Origin: Malurus cyaneus samueli
Taxonomy: Eukaryota; Chordata; Aves; Passeriformes; Maluridae
Length of the DNA: 64,000 bases
Direction: 5' to 3'
NCBI GenBank assembly: GCA_009741485.1
Contig: CM019214.1
Span: forward strand, 98,830 to 162,829
Shown here: piece by piece, positions 1 to 12,040 of the stretch
How the letters are laid out: every line of letters starts with the position of its first letter
How positions within the stretch are numbered: position 1 is the first letter of the stretch
The notes under the pieces: model-generated
Database searches by the model: none
The model's input: only the letters and a program-made list of their open reading frames with translations
Told to the model about the DNA's origin: nothing
Made by a program: the position numbers and the translations under genes

Positions 1-599
1 ATAATAAGAATAATAGATCTATTTTCTTTATGATCAGTAATGACAAGGAAATCAGTGCAATTTCTTTTCAAATAAATTCAGTGGTGCAAAACACCATTCA
101 AACTATCATGATTTTTCTGCCCAAGGCTGCGTGGGGAGAGACAACATCTATTTTCATTCCATGTACAGTTCTTAAAAACAACATTGTAATTGAATGAATC
201 AGAAATACTGAGTCTTGGAGCATTTTTTTCCCAGTGCTTTGGAATAATGCTTTAAGATCCCATAGAAAGTCCCCATAAAAATGTAGGGGTCCCATTATTG
301 TGGTATCAAAGCCAAAAGCACTGGACCCACGATTCTCTCCCTTCCCCCACCGAGAGGCAGAAGGGAGAGCAAAAGCCCAATTAACACGAAATTTATGGCT
401 TTCAGATAACAACGTAATTTCTTCTTAACATGAACTCGCTTCAAACGTCATGGAGAGCCAAGCCGTTCCCCTTTTTGGCTCTATCAGTTCAGTCCAGTCC
501 TCAAAGGCCAGGTTTTTTTTCCTCAGAGCAAAGTCCTCTCCTTTTCTATACAGTCTCTCATTGATGAAATAGTCCTTTAAGAAAACTCTATTTTCTCCA
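1..599. other. Unique non-coding DNA, left edge
   Basis: AT-rich sequence without a recognisable repeat, RNA gene or exon. The longest open frame (minus strand, 98-412) has no domain and unremarkable composition, and I regard it as chance. The last five bases, CTCCA at 595-599, may be the left half of the target duplication of the adjoining LTR. Confidence 0.6.
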
Positions 600-1007
600 T
601 GTCAGAACCACAGCAAGCACAGCAACCATACCATCTTCTTCTTTACTGTGATCTTGGGTCTCTTTTTTTCTTACATCTCCTCACCTCCTCCTCTGTTTCC
701 CCAGTGCATGAACTAAACTAAATACTAACAACCTAAACACATGGCGGCCGCCCCTATCTTGTTTTGAATTCTTCTTAAGACAGACAATACTCATCACAAG
801 GTGTAACTAACTTTACCTGTGCAATTGGCCCAGGCCTGATGGGCAGCCTCAGAGCCATGATGGATTGGCTCTAAAACACAGGGGTTTGGGCTCCTTTTGC
901 TGGAGAAGAAGGAGAAAACTTCTGGAACTTCCTCATAGGAGCCATCTTTGTGGTTTCTTGGTCCCATCCCCCCACCACCAAAAATCAGACGGAGTAAAAC
1001 CATGACA
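600..1007 (-). mobile_element. Solo LTR, family 1 copy A (endogenous retrovirus)
   Basis: This stretch aligns along most of its length with 16604-17031. Shared blocks include CCCCTATCTTGTTTTGAATT, CAATTGGCCCAGGCCTGATG, TGATGGATTGGCTCTAAAAC and CCATCCCCCCACCACCAAAA. It starts with TG and ends with CCATGACA, as an LTR should. Read on the minus strand it begins TGTCATGGTTTTACTC, a start I associate with songbird LTRs, so the element probably points left. The flanks CTCCA (595-599) and CTCCT (1008-1012) match at four of five bases, consistent with an old 5-bp target-site duplication. There is no primer-binding site beyond its left end, unlike copy B, so it is most likely a solo LTR. It carries no coding capacity. 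Open frames inside it are by-products. Confidence 0.75.
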
Positions 1008-4000
1008 CTCCTGATAGGATTTGCCATAAGAATGTGCAGGTGTAGATCCTTGGCTCCCCTTGGGAGCTGCCACTTGGGAACTCCCAGCCCTGGTCCTCAG
1101 GCTCTCACAAAGATCCCCACACCACACCTCTTGGGCAAGCCTAGTTACTGCTAAAAAGAACTCCACTAGACAACTTCTTTCAACAGCTTTTGAAGGGATC
1201 TGACTTTCTTACTGGCTTTTTTTCCCCTTCTGTCTTTATTAACTTCACCTTCTAATTAGGTCCCATGAAGATACATCTCCTCATTTAACTTAAAAGGTTC
1301 ATTGACCCTCTGGCTTACTGCTGTAACCCAGTAACCTGTGAGTACAGTAATTAGGACATTATAAAACACTGAGTTGATCTGCACACTTCATATTCAGAGG
1401 AAGAGATGTGTGCTGCATTGCAAAGAGAGCTGGCTGAAGCAAGAGAAGCCCAAAGTGAAGCAAAAATTAATATTTTAAGAAAGAAAGCTGGGATTATTCA
1501 TGGGAAGAAGAGATTGATTGGAGCAACAAACTTCAAGGAGAGTTGCTAAGGGCAGCACTCAATTTGCTTCAAGAAAGCTCCAGGAGCAGCAAGCAATAAA
1601 AAGCAAGGAAAAGGCAGGAGAGGGAAGGGCAGCAATCACTCATTGACTTTTGCAACACATTCCTACTGCAGCAGACTCACTGTAACAGAACACGTGATAA
1701 GAAAATAGCCAAGAGCCAGCTCTTGCCACTGGTGTGACACTGGTGTCACAGCTGCCCCATGGTGTGACCCATGAGACAAAGAGGGACTCCCATTGTCTTT
1801 ACTGCATTCATAGAAACAGTCATGTAACTCCACAAGGATATTCATGCAAATTCAACAGGCAAAGTTTAATCATCAAGGAAATCACAGCACCTTTCCTAAA
1901 GTGTTTTTCTTGTGAAGACAACAGGCTCATTCTATTCTTATTTACTATTACATTGTTATTGGAGGCAATGAAAGTAGAATGTGTCAAAACGCCTGACAGC
2001 TCCAAACACCAAGAGACAGATGCTACTGCAGATACAAGCCAGTGCTATACATCACTGAGAGTACAAGGCAGGATTTGAGCACTTGTTTCAGACATCCCTG
2101 AAAGAAATGGTTTACGAACCACTTCCTGGGCTTTTTAATCATCACAGATATATTGCCTTCAACAGGAGTGCACTGCTAAATATACGTGTACTGATGCACA
2201 ACGTGATACCAAAAAAACAAGTGTATCGAGCTTGGATCTATGTCAAAATAAAAAAACTCATGGAGTGTGCACATGGAACTGTACTTGCACCAGTGAAGAA
2301 TGTAGCTGATTAAATTGCTAGATTTAATGACAAGATTGTTAACATTACAGAGATATCTGCAAAATCCTTTGGATCATCCTGGATTATCTTTTCAGCTATT
2401 CCTCTTACATAATTTTTAATTTCCTTGGCAGTTAATCCTGTTATGGAGGAGGTTTTGAACAAACACTTTAATTTTTGCAAATTGATTTCCATGATATCCC
2501 TTTTCCATTGTGCCCCTTCACCGTTCAAGATCTGCAATAATATTATGTAATGGAGCCCACACATCACCCTTCCCTCTTTTATAAAACAGTCACATCACAC
2601 CGTGTACTTTTACAGGCACCTCAGAAAAATGATTTGCTGGTTCTAAAACCCACACACAATTCTTTTTTTTTTCCTATTTTTTTTTCCCTCACAGAGATCC
2701 TGATTTGCTTCTACAACATCAGTTATTTATCCCTGTAGCAGCCTGAAAAAATAGGCGACGTTAGTCACTCCTGTAAAACCTGAATAAGCGATGTTAACGA
2801 TTACAGTTTACAAAACTGTTACTGCAGGAGACACCTCAAAGTTCATCAATGAAATAAAGTGTGCCTTAAAGTCTAGTGCTATTCCTATTAATCAAAGCTT
2901 TCCCACCTTGTGGAAGCAGGCACACTTTGAGACTATGTGTGTCTGGGGAGCTCAGCTTGCTGTAATTCCATAAACATTCGTCTTCCCTGCAGAATCACGA
3001 GGCCAAAGGGAATCAATCAGGTAGGATATAACTCAGGACAAAAAATGCTGGGATCCAGCTCAGTGACTTAGGGGCACACCTTCCACCTCACCAGATGGGT
3101 GCCTGTGAAGCCCCTTAAAGTGTGAAACCCCTTAAAATCCTCATTCCACATTTGACCAGCAGAAAGAGGAAAGACCGTGCTGATGCACAAACCTCAATGC
3201 CAGTTCAAAAAACCTTTCTCCCTGTTTGTGATTTTTTTTTTAATTCTCCATTATATTAGAAGACATAAGAACCCCACATACATAGTGCACCTAATGGTTT
3301 GAAAGTAAGGATTTTCTGGAAGAAAGAGCTATCCTGGTTTTACTCAGTATCTGACCATATTCTTTCTCTCAAATACCATCTTTATCAACCATGCTTTGGC
3401 TCTAACACTTTACATTAGAAGAAACATTTCCTCTAGATGGTCAGCAGGAGATCCAGCTAAGTGTGGAACGATAATTTTGCCATTTGCTTGTTTAAAATAG
3501 ACCTTATGTCAATGATAAACAAACCTGAAAGGACACATTCCAGGCAAAGGCAATGTTTGCATGGATTCCAGGACTCTGTCTCTCTCCAACAGGCTGCTAC
3601 CCAGCCTTTCCACATCAGCAAGAGAACTCACAAATGTTCCCATTCCATTTCCATATTTTCCTTGCTGTGAACCAAAGAGGTTCACAGGAAGCTTTAGAAA
3701 AATCTTCCATAAGAGATTATGCAGTGAAAGACATTTTCTCTGCTCAAACAGACCTGATCCCCAAACACTATGAAAAAATTTGCAAATAATTGGAACTATA
3801 GGAGCCAACTCTCATCTGAGCTGTCAGGGAAACACTTGCAAAGGACTAAGGGCATTTGGAAGCATGTCAGAGGGATTAAATAAGGAATAAGAATTGTGTG
3901 GGTCTTTGAAGGAAATGGCACAGAGAAGAAAAGAATGGAGAGGAAAAGACAGCATAAATAATGTTTCAAAGCTGGAAGTGTCATAATCGGGTCAAAAGGG

Positions 4001-7000
4001 AAAAAAAAGATGGCTTTAGCAATCTGTGTGCTTATAGCTTGAAGAGAGATCAGAGAGCGTGTGTTATCATAGACAAGGAAGGATGTAAAGGGATCTGGAG
4101 GAGGAGATGTAAAATTTTTTCTGTCCAAGTTTTCTCACTGTAGTGCTCAGAACCTTGGTGTCCCAGCCTTATTTGAGAGCATCACTATAAAAATATAAGC
4201 AGCATTCATAGCCATTTCTGCTCCTCCTTTTCCCAATCCCACATTTCACAGTTTAATAAGCCATCATGGTGGATGAAGAGCCTTTGGCTATATTTAAGCA
4301 GCTGGTCTATTTACACAGCAGGTGAACAAAAAAAGCTGCCCTTGAGTTTCCATTCTCCATTAGCCTTGCCAGCAGATGAAATCTGTACCAGTTTAGGAAA
4401 ACATCACATGGCTGTGTGTAGAGAAGGAGCAGAGGAACGAGTAACAACAACCTTCTCTCTCTCTTAGTTTGGGATTCATTCCAGCTACGTTATTTATCCT
4501 TAGGCTTTGTTGTTTTTTGGTGGGGTTTTTTTGGTGGTTTTTTTTTTTTTTTTTTTTTTTTTTGCATTTTCCCTTAATCATTTATCTCTGTTAGCACACA
4601 CATATTATGAGAAGACAATAAGGTTAGGTGTACAAAGTCAGCTGCTCAACACCAAAATTTGGGCAGCCTTTGAACATCAGGATCAGGATCAGGGCACGTA
4701 GAACTGAAGCAGCATCCTACAGAGCCACCTTGGCATAAGATCTCCCTGGTGTCTCTATCCTGCCTGAACCAGCTACTGCCAGGGACAAGAAATGTGCTTG
4801 GACAGTGGACTTGTTCTGGCAAACAGAGGAATAAATTTGTGCAGGGTGTTCAACATCCTCAGGTCTCAGCCACCTCCCCTCTCAGCACTTTCTTTATTTT
4901 CTGTTCTTCCTGCCCAGGCACCTTACCCCACCCCTGTTCCTATTCCCAGCCTGCTCTGGCTCGTGTTTCCACTGCTCCACATTCCCACTGGGATGCTGCT
5001 GCTCCAGTTCCTGGCTCTCTCCAGCCCTGCTATTTTGACCTCTGCCACTTATTTTTGGTTTCTCATCCCTAAGACTTGCACGCGAAAATCCCCCAGCCCA
5101 TACAGGAAGCACCAGCTTCTCATTCCTGATCCACATTTTTGACTCCTTCCCTACTCTTCCCTACCATGTTCTTTTCAATGTTAGACTCCTTTGACATTAT
5201 ACTTTCAGGACAATTTTTTTTTCCTTAATTTAATTCTTGGAAACTGCTCTCCCACTTCTGCTGAAACAGAGAAAATGTCTTGAAAGGAAAAGGCTGCTTT
5301 TAGAGTCAGCTGATGCACTGATGGCCTGCCCAGGAGATCCAACCCAGTCCCATGTTGCTCAGAAAATTTTGATATTGATTTTTAAAAAAAAAAAAAATAA
5401 ATAAAGGGAAACACAGACTTCAGTTTGTTCAGCATGTCTACAGTCCTACTTCTGGGAGGCAGCATAGTCATATCAATATATCACTGTCACTGCTTGAAAA
5501 ACAGCCCCAAATTTACGGCAGGAACAGAACCCTAAAATAAACACGTAACAAACAGTTCTGGGACCAGTAGAAGAAGCAAAGCCTGATTTATTACAGATGA
5601 ATTTGCCAACAAAATAAGCTCTGACCAATCCTTTTCTCTCAGCTTAAATGGCCAAAACACCTATTTCACATGTGCCTGCCTGGTGCAGCTGGGGATGTGC
5701 TCATGTACATCTGTACCTCTCTGGGCCCGCTCTTTTTTTTCCCAGTCACTTTTCAACTTCAAACTGGTTAGAAAATTGTGTATCTAAGTCCTCTAACTCC
5801 ACGTAAAATTCAGCAAAGCAGCTTGAAAATCACTGGAGAAATGATACATATTTGTGTATTCTCTTCACACACATATTTGTCAAAACAATACATCTTAGAT
5901 CTGTTAAGGAAACTGATTTTTTTTCATAATTTTCCAAGCATTGATACACTTTTTCCTTTATTAAACATGTCTATAATATACATTGATTCTGTAGATCATA
6001 CAGGTCTTGTAGACAATTTTTAGGTAATAGAAACATCAAATTCAAATTATAATATGAGGCATCTGCAATAATCTAGTGAGAAATGACTGTTTATAGAGGA
6101 ACTTGTCAAAGGCTGATGCCTCTGATTGCTAAATATTTATGCAGGAAAGGCACACACATTGTGCAGTGGGGCACCTCCACCACAAGCTTCTTGGTCAAGC
6201 CACTAAAGATCTTTCAACTTGGATTTCACTCTGTTTCTTAAATGTGTCAGAGAAAACCAAAAAAAAAAACCAAAAACCTGGAACATTTGATGTGATTTCT
6301 CCATATTGCAGCACGTATGTCCAAAATGATGGCACATTCTCAAAAGTAGAGTTTACACTACAGGGAACAAACCATTCCAGAAGTCAATGACAGTGAAGAC
6401 AAAGACGTCCTAAAGTGAAGTATCAGAGATGAAAATTAGTGGGCAAATAAGCAAGTGGAAAATAAAGAGCTCTCAGACAGATGGAATAACCTCAAATCTC
6501 TGAATAACCTACAGTAGTTTACACACCCTACAGAAATGTAAAGTTTTTTTAAGTAATGTGGTTATGTAGAATACATATTGCTATTCCACCAGCCCATGTG
6601 AATACAGATTTCAGCCCTAGGAAGAGTATGTACTTTCAGGGCACTCATTGATAACTGTTTGAATACCTGTTCTGTTTATTCTATCCTATCCTTTCCTATT
6701 CCACCATATCCTATTCTTTATATCACGCTTATCATTGCATCTTATCAAAATCTTTTAGCTGAATGTTACATACTACTCAAAACTGTTACATACAGCATTC
6801 AAAATTTGTTAGCAGTTGTTTTATTCTCTGGACAATCTTTTCCTTAAAAAAAAAAAAATGCAAATTCATATTACACCGATTAGTCCTATTTTTTAAAAAA
6901 ATCTAGATAGTGTCACAAAAGTGAATTAAGTGAATCCTTGTGCTCCTGAAACTAAAAGGGATTTAATTAGACAGAAGGCAGCTGTTAGAGCTGGGACTAG

Positions 7001-10000
7001 CAAATTTAGCATCCCTACTAGAGTTAGTCATTTCTATGGCCAGAAAATCCCAGCTGGTAGCTTTTTGGTGATTTTTGTAGATCAGTCACCAACAAATATT
7101 TGGGAACCTTTTGATTGCCTTTTGGAAACCAGCCACTGGGCCTTACTCAAGTGTCCTTTTTCTTCTTGATTTCAAGAAATTCTGGGAGTAAGCTGCACAT
7201 TTAAATGTGTCTGTGGTCCTAAGTTCTAGCAATTGAAGGTTAAACATTTTTTTTTTTAATGAAAGGTATCTGAAAGCTGTCCCCTCCAGAATCAAAATGG
7301 CATTGGGGGTACTTTTACTCTGAAGTGAGTGCTGGGACAAATGCCATCCGCTTGAACTTCAAAATTTGCTGTTGTTTTCGAGTTTCAGCTGTGCAGCTCC
7401 TGACCCGAGTGTATTTGACCTGAAATCCTAATGATGCACAGCAAAAACACGGTGTGACCCTGCAGAGGAGACCTCAGGCTCCTGGCATCACAACAACACG
7501 GAGAGATTGCTATGAAACTAAAGAAAGTGCTCAAAGTTAACGTTTCTCTTTTAAGATCAATGAAAAGATTTTATTTGAAGAAGTTCTGGCCCATTTCTGT
7601 TAATAATGAGGCTGCTGCCAGACACCCTAAGAGATATGTCCCCCCAGGCCATGGTATAGAACTAAAGCCAAGTGAAAGAAACTACAATATATTAATTAAT
7701 CACTGGACTTCCAGCTTCTCATTAACAGTCTCCACTGAAGTTTTAGTAATTCCTAAGCATTCCTTAATAAAGTCAAACCCACTTCAGGGATTCAAGCAAC
7801 AACAGATTAATTCAGCAAACTTCTGAATCTAGTGTGGGGATAGAGTTCTAATCCTAAATCTTAGGAGGATTAAGGAAGAGAATTCCATAAACACAGAAAG
7901 GCCAAGACAAAAGCAACCAGGCAACCAAAAAACAATGAGGCAAGGCAAATATTTTATTATAGATTCTCACAAAAACTACAGGAATTGGATTGCCTGATGC
8001 CATTAAGAGACTTTTCAAAGGCATATGAATACAACCATCTGCAAATTAGTCTTTTCAGGTGAGCATCCCTAAAAGATTTGGGGCTTTCTGTTGGGATGGG
8101 GTTATATTTGGTGGTGGTTTTTTGTTGTGGTTGTTGGTTGGTTGATACTGGGTTTTTTTTATATTTTGACTCAATAAATATAAAATATGGGGTTTAGTTA
8201 GTGAAGAATCAAAACCTTTAAATTTGCTGAGACGCTCTGGAGACTCCATTTCTCTATTCAGATGCCAGGAATTCTGGGTTTCAATTACTTTGCATCTCGT
8301 GGTGAACAAAGATTTCTGTTAAGTTGTGTCAAGGTTGAAGTGTGAACTTACTAGAGCTGTTACCACTTATCAGACACAAGATCTACAAGTGGAAAAGTGG
8401 ACAAGCAGAGGAGGATTTGGTTCAGACCAAATCCTTTGACATGTGCTTTCCATGGCATAGTGTTGCTTAGTTGTGAGGAAGTGATGCAGGTCAAGGAGTC
8501 CTTTTCTGGAGCCACATAAATACAGTTTTCTACGAAATTTTACAGAACATTCAACCCCTGTGCAATTTCCTAAAGTGTCCTTGAAAGAAAAAAAAATAAA
8601 CAAGCTAGAAAACCACTTTTATTTTCCCAAGAGTTCCACTTTTCACCTTCAGCATGCTGTTACAAGTTCATGAGGATAAAAAAATAACAGCAAAAGGCAA
8701 GGCAAAGCAGTAAGTCAGTCCAGTTTATTCTAATAAACAATGTAACTGTTTCAGTCACCATCAAGCTAAATGGTGCCCTACTTCAAATTTTATTGTTATA
8801 AATCATTATAAGTTCCCAAGAAAAAAAAAATCTAAAATTTTTAACATTAAAAAAGAAAAAGTCTACTGACTACAAACAAGAGTGCAATATTCTGTTATCT
8901 TTGAATTAAGTTTGCCATAACTTAGAGGGCTATAGAAAAAAAGTATTTTCGGAAAGGCTGAGTTTCTCTTTAACAAAACTTACTTTTTTTTTTTTTTCTT
9001 TTGCTAAGTTAAGTCAGGATAACTCTAAAAGGGCTCCTCATCAGTTACTCGACTGATAAAATGCTACCTGTGCAAGGCAGTGAAGAGCTAAGGAAATCAC
9101 AAAGGTCTCAAAGAAACATCAAGAAAAAACCCAGCGACTGTATTAGAGTGGCCCTGTCACCTGCACAATTTAAGTTTGCACATTACTTCTCTGTAATCGC
9201 AGTCTCAGTGCCAGGGACTTATTCAATGCATGGAAGTACGAAGGTGAACAATGGCTTTTTTTACCTTTACAGAAATCAGCTCCACAACTGCAGTGAGCAG
9301 ATACTCTGCACGATGCAATGACAGCAAGTGAGCTTTGAGTTTTAAGTTTAATTCTGCTGTACAAAAAAGAAGTTGCAAAACTTTCTACAGAAAGTGAGAA
9401 ATTTCTCACTATGGATGAAATGGGCTTATTCAGCTTGTGTTCAATATCTACTCTTATTTTTGCCTATGTTTGAAAAGATTTTGTTAATGATTCTGCTTTA
9501 AGTCTGAACAGAAAATCAAGCTAGGAACAGTGTAGAGATATCTAACAGATTATCTGGGCTACCTACCTGAAATGGAGAAATATTGCATTATTGCACAATA
9601 TACTCTTCAAAGGGATGGTGTCTTAAGCAATAATCAATGTCTGAATCTGTGGAGCAAAAGGAAGAAGTTATGCTTGATTAATAAATATTCTTGACTGAGT
9701 AATTCAACAGAGCAAGACATAGAAAGGGAAAAGATCTCAGTATTGTGTTAACAAGTTCACAAAAATGTGATGAGGGCAAAATCTGTGATCCATATAAAGT
9801 AGGAGGCAGAGAAATAACAAATGAGACAGATACCGTCAGAGATGGGAATGTTCACCTGCATGATAAATTATTCCATCTAACCATCTCTAGCTCAGGGACA
9901 TATGGATCTCCCATGGGCTCTGACTTTTTAGCTGGTTTAGAATCTTCCATTTTTTTTTCTGGGGTTGCAGCGCTGTGAATGTACTATAACTCGTTTATAC

Positions 10001-11229
10001 TGAAGATAATTTGATTTGGTTTTTTTGTTAAATTTGTTTTGTGCCAAAAGAAAACCCCGAGGATATTAGCTGCATTAATGCACACAATTACTAGCATTTT
10101 TTTGCCAGTTGAATGTAATTTTGTCAATTTGGTAAAGATCAGTAAGGCTACAATAAAAAGAAAGCATGATTTTCAGACACATTTGTTAACTCTGAGGGCT
10201 CTCCTCCTTCCTCAATGCACATGATGAACTACAAGCAAATGGGGCTCTTTGGCTTCTTCCTGGCTATCCCACTGCACAAACTTATTTTACACCACCTTTT
10301 GGACGAGAGACACTCAAATGCACAAGCAAACACTTGCATAAATTTGGCATTCCTACGGCGAGAAATGTTTAGAAGTTCAAGACAATTCAACATTGGAAAT
10401 ACAAAGAAGAATGTGTATTTAAGTTTGGGCCACTGATTGACTAGGTTTATCTGTATTCAGAACACTAATTTATAGGTATTTTATTTTAAGAAGAAGACAA
10501 TCCACTTTTTTTTTTTTTAGTTATCCCTTTCTCAGCGAAATCTCTGTGCGAATCCGGAAGATTCCTCTCGCAGTGACTTTGAACCACAAGTACGCTGACC
10601 TTTAAAAACCAACACCACTCTGTGGTTCTGTTCTTATCTTTCCTCTCCCTGACAAGTATGATAAAATTGCTGGCAGACTGTCGATATCTCAGACCTCGGA
10701 CTGCCACTGAGTCACCAACTGCTGGGATTCCTCGTCATTCACAGTCTGGTTTCCTCCCCAAACCTCAAGGGAGCACTGGTGTGGGAAGTGCAAGATTTTA
10801 TTGTGATTCTGGATCTGGCACCTTGACAGTAAAATGACCCTAAAGGCAAGAGAAGCTGCATATCCAAGTGGCATTGACTTTCACAGCTGTCATATAAAAT
10901 GTCTGCACTGCCTTGGGGTCCCAGACCTAGGAAGGCTTTGCAGAGCACGTTTTTATATTTGTTTCATCCAAAGAGCAACAGGAAAGAGAGGAACAGACAA
11001 ACATTTTGTATTGCAGTCCCCAAAACAAAAAGCCACAGCCTTTCCCTTAGCTGTGGCAATGCAGGAATCCCACTGGGAGGAGCGTGAGGAACAGGGAAGG
11101 CAAAAATTGCAGAGAAATAAAGCAGGGCTGCAGGAACCAGGAGCTGTGGAGAGCTTTTCTAAAAGTTGGCTATGGGATAAGTGAAATGTGAATATTCTAG
11201 AACTGTTTGACCAATAAGGAGCTCAGTTT
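1008..11229. other. Long unique AT-rich non-coding stretch
   Basis: About 10 kb with no exon, RNA gene or clear transposon that I can support. It contains poly-T at 4538-4563 and 8984-8997, a somewhat GC-richer patch around 4750-5140, and a GT-rich patch near 8100-8160. It also has a palindrome at 1734-1749 and a short open segment with coiled-coil-like composition ending at 1549 (both discussed in the findings). Open frames of 60-116 codons occur on both strands but show no domain, no convincing splice sites and no consistent frame, so I call none. Confidence 0.55.
4538..4563. repeat. Poly-T run (26 nt)
   Basis: Uninterrupted T homopolymer preceded by a G/T-rich lead-in (TTTTTTGGTGGGG). It may be the tail of an old minus-strand retroposed sequence, but no retroposed body is recognisable beside it. 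Homopolymers of this length vary in copy number and are prone to sequencing error. Confidence 0.9.
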
Positions 11230-11992
11230 TGTTAGTAACGTTAGTAAATATTAGTAACCGTTGATTACCGTTAGTAACGTTAGTAAACGTTGGTAAACAT
11301 TGGTTACTGCTAGTAATGTTAATAAACGTTAGTAAACGTTGGTTACCGTTAGTACCATTAGTAAACGTTAGTAAACATTGGTTACTGTTAGTAACGTTAA
11401 TAAACGTTAGTAAACGTTGGTTACTGTTAGTAACATTAGTAAACGTTAGTAAACGTTGAATACTGTTAGTAAAGTTCATAAACGTTAGTAATCGTTGATT
11501 ACCGCTAACAACGTTAGTAAACGTTAGTAAACGTTGGTTACTGTTAGCAACGTTAGTAATCATTGATTACTGTTAGTAACGTTAAAAAAGTTAGTAAACC
11601 TTGATTACCATTAGTAACGTTAGCAAATGTTAGAAAACGTTGGTTACTGTTAATAACTTTAGTAATCGCTGGTTACCGTTAGTAAAGTTAATAAACGTTA
11701 GTAATCGTTGACTACCGTTAGTAACGTTAGTAAACGTTAGTAAACATTGGTTACTCTTAGTAATGTTAGTAAACATTAGTAATCGTTGATTACCGTTAGC
11801 AACGTTAGTAAATGTTAGTAAACGTTGATTACCGTTAGTAAATGTTGATTACCGTTAGTAACGTTAGTAAACATTAGTAAACATTGGATAATGTTAGTAA
11901 CGTTAGTAAATGTTGATTACCGTTAGTAAACATTAGTAAACGTTGGTTACTGTTAGTAACGTTAGTAAACGGTTAGTTTACCATTAGTAAAC
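11230..11992. repeat. Palindrome-rich minisatellite, GTTAGTAAAC/GTTACTGTTAGTAAC blocks
   Basis: About 760 bp of imperfect tandem repeat. Two building blocks alternate: a ~10-bp block GTTAGTAAAC, often doubled, and a 15-bp block GTTACTGTTAGTAAC. Together they form a higher-order unit of roughly 39 bp. The 15-bp block is an inverted repeat (GTTACT, a 3-nt loop, AGTAAC), and blocks are joined by the palindrome AACGTT, so either strand could fold into a row of short hairpins. Most units hold a CpG in ACGTT; ACATT and ATGTT variants fit CpG decay. The array starts sharply after GCTCAGTTTT and ends sharply before GGGTATAAAAGCC. It is unlike anything else in the window. Confidence 0.95.
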
Positions 11993-12040
11993 GTGGGTAT
12001 AAAAGCCGTGGTTGCACATGGAATAAATGAGATCTGCAGA
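11993..12040 (+). promoter_or_regulatory. TATA-box-like and AATAAA motifs beside the minisatellite
   Basis: Directly after the array comes GGGTATAAAAGCCG, a strong TATA-box match, and about 20 bases later GGAATAAATGAG, which holds a canonical polyadenylation hexamer. On the other side of the array is GACCAATAAGG (from 11208), a CCAAT-box match. CCAAT, repeat array, TATA and AATAAA in that order resemble a retroviral U3-R layout with an expanded enhancer. No LTR ends, target duplication or second copy were found, so function is only a possibility. Confidence 0.25.
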
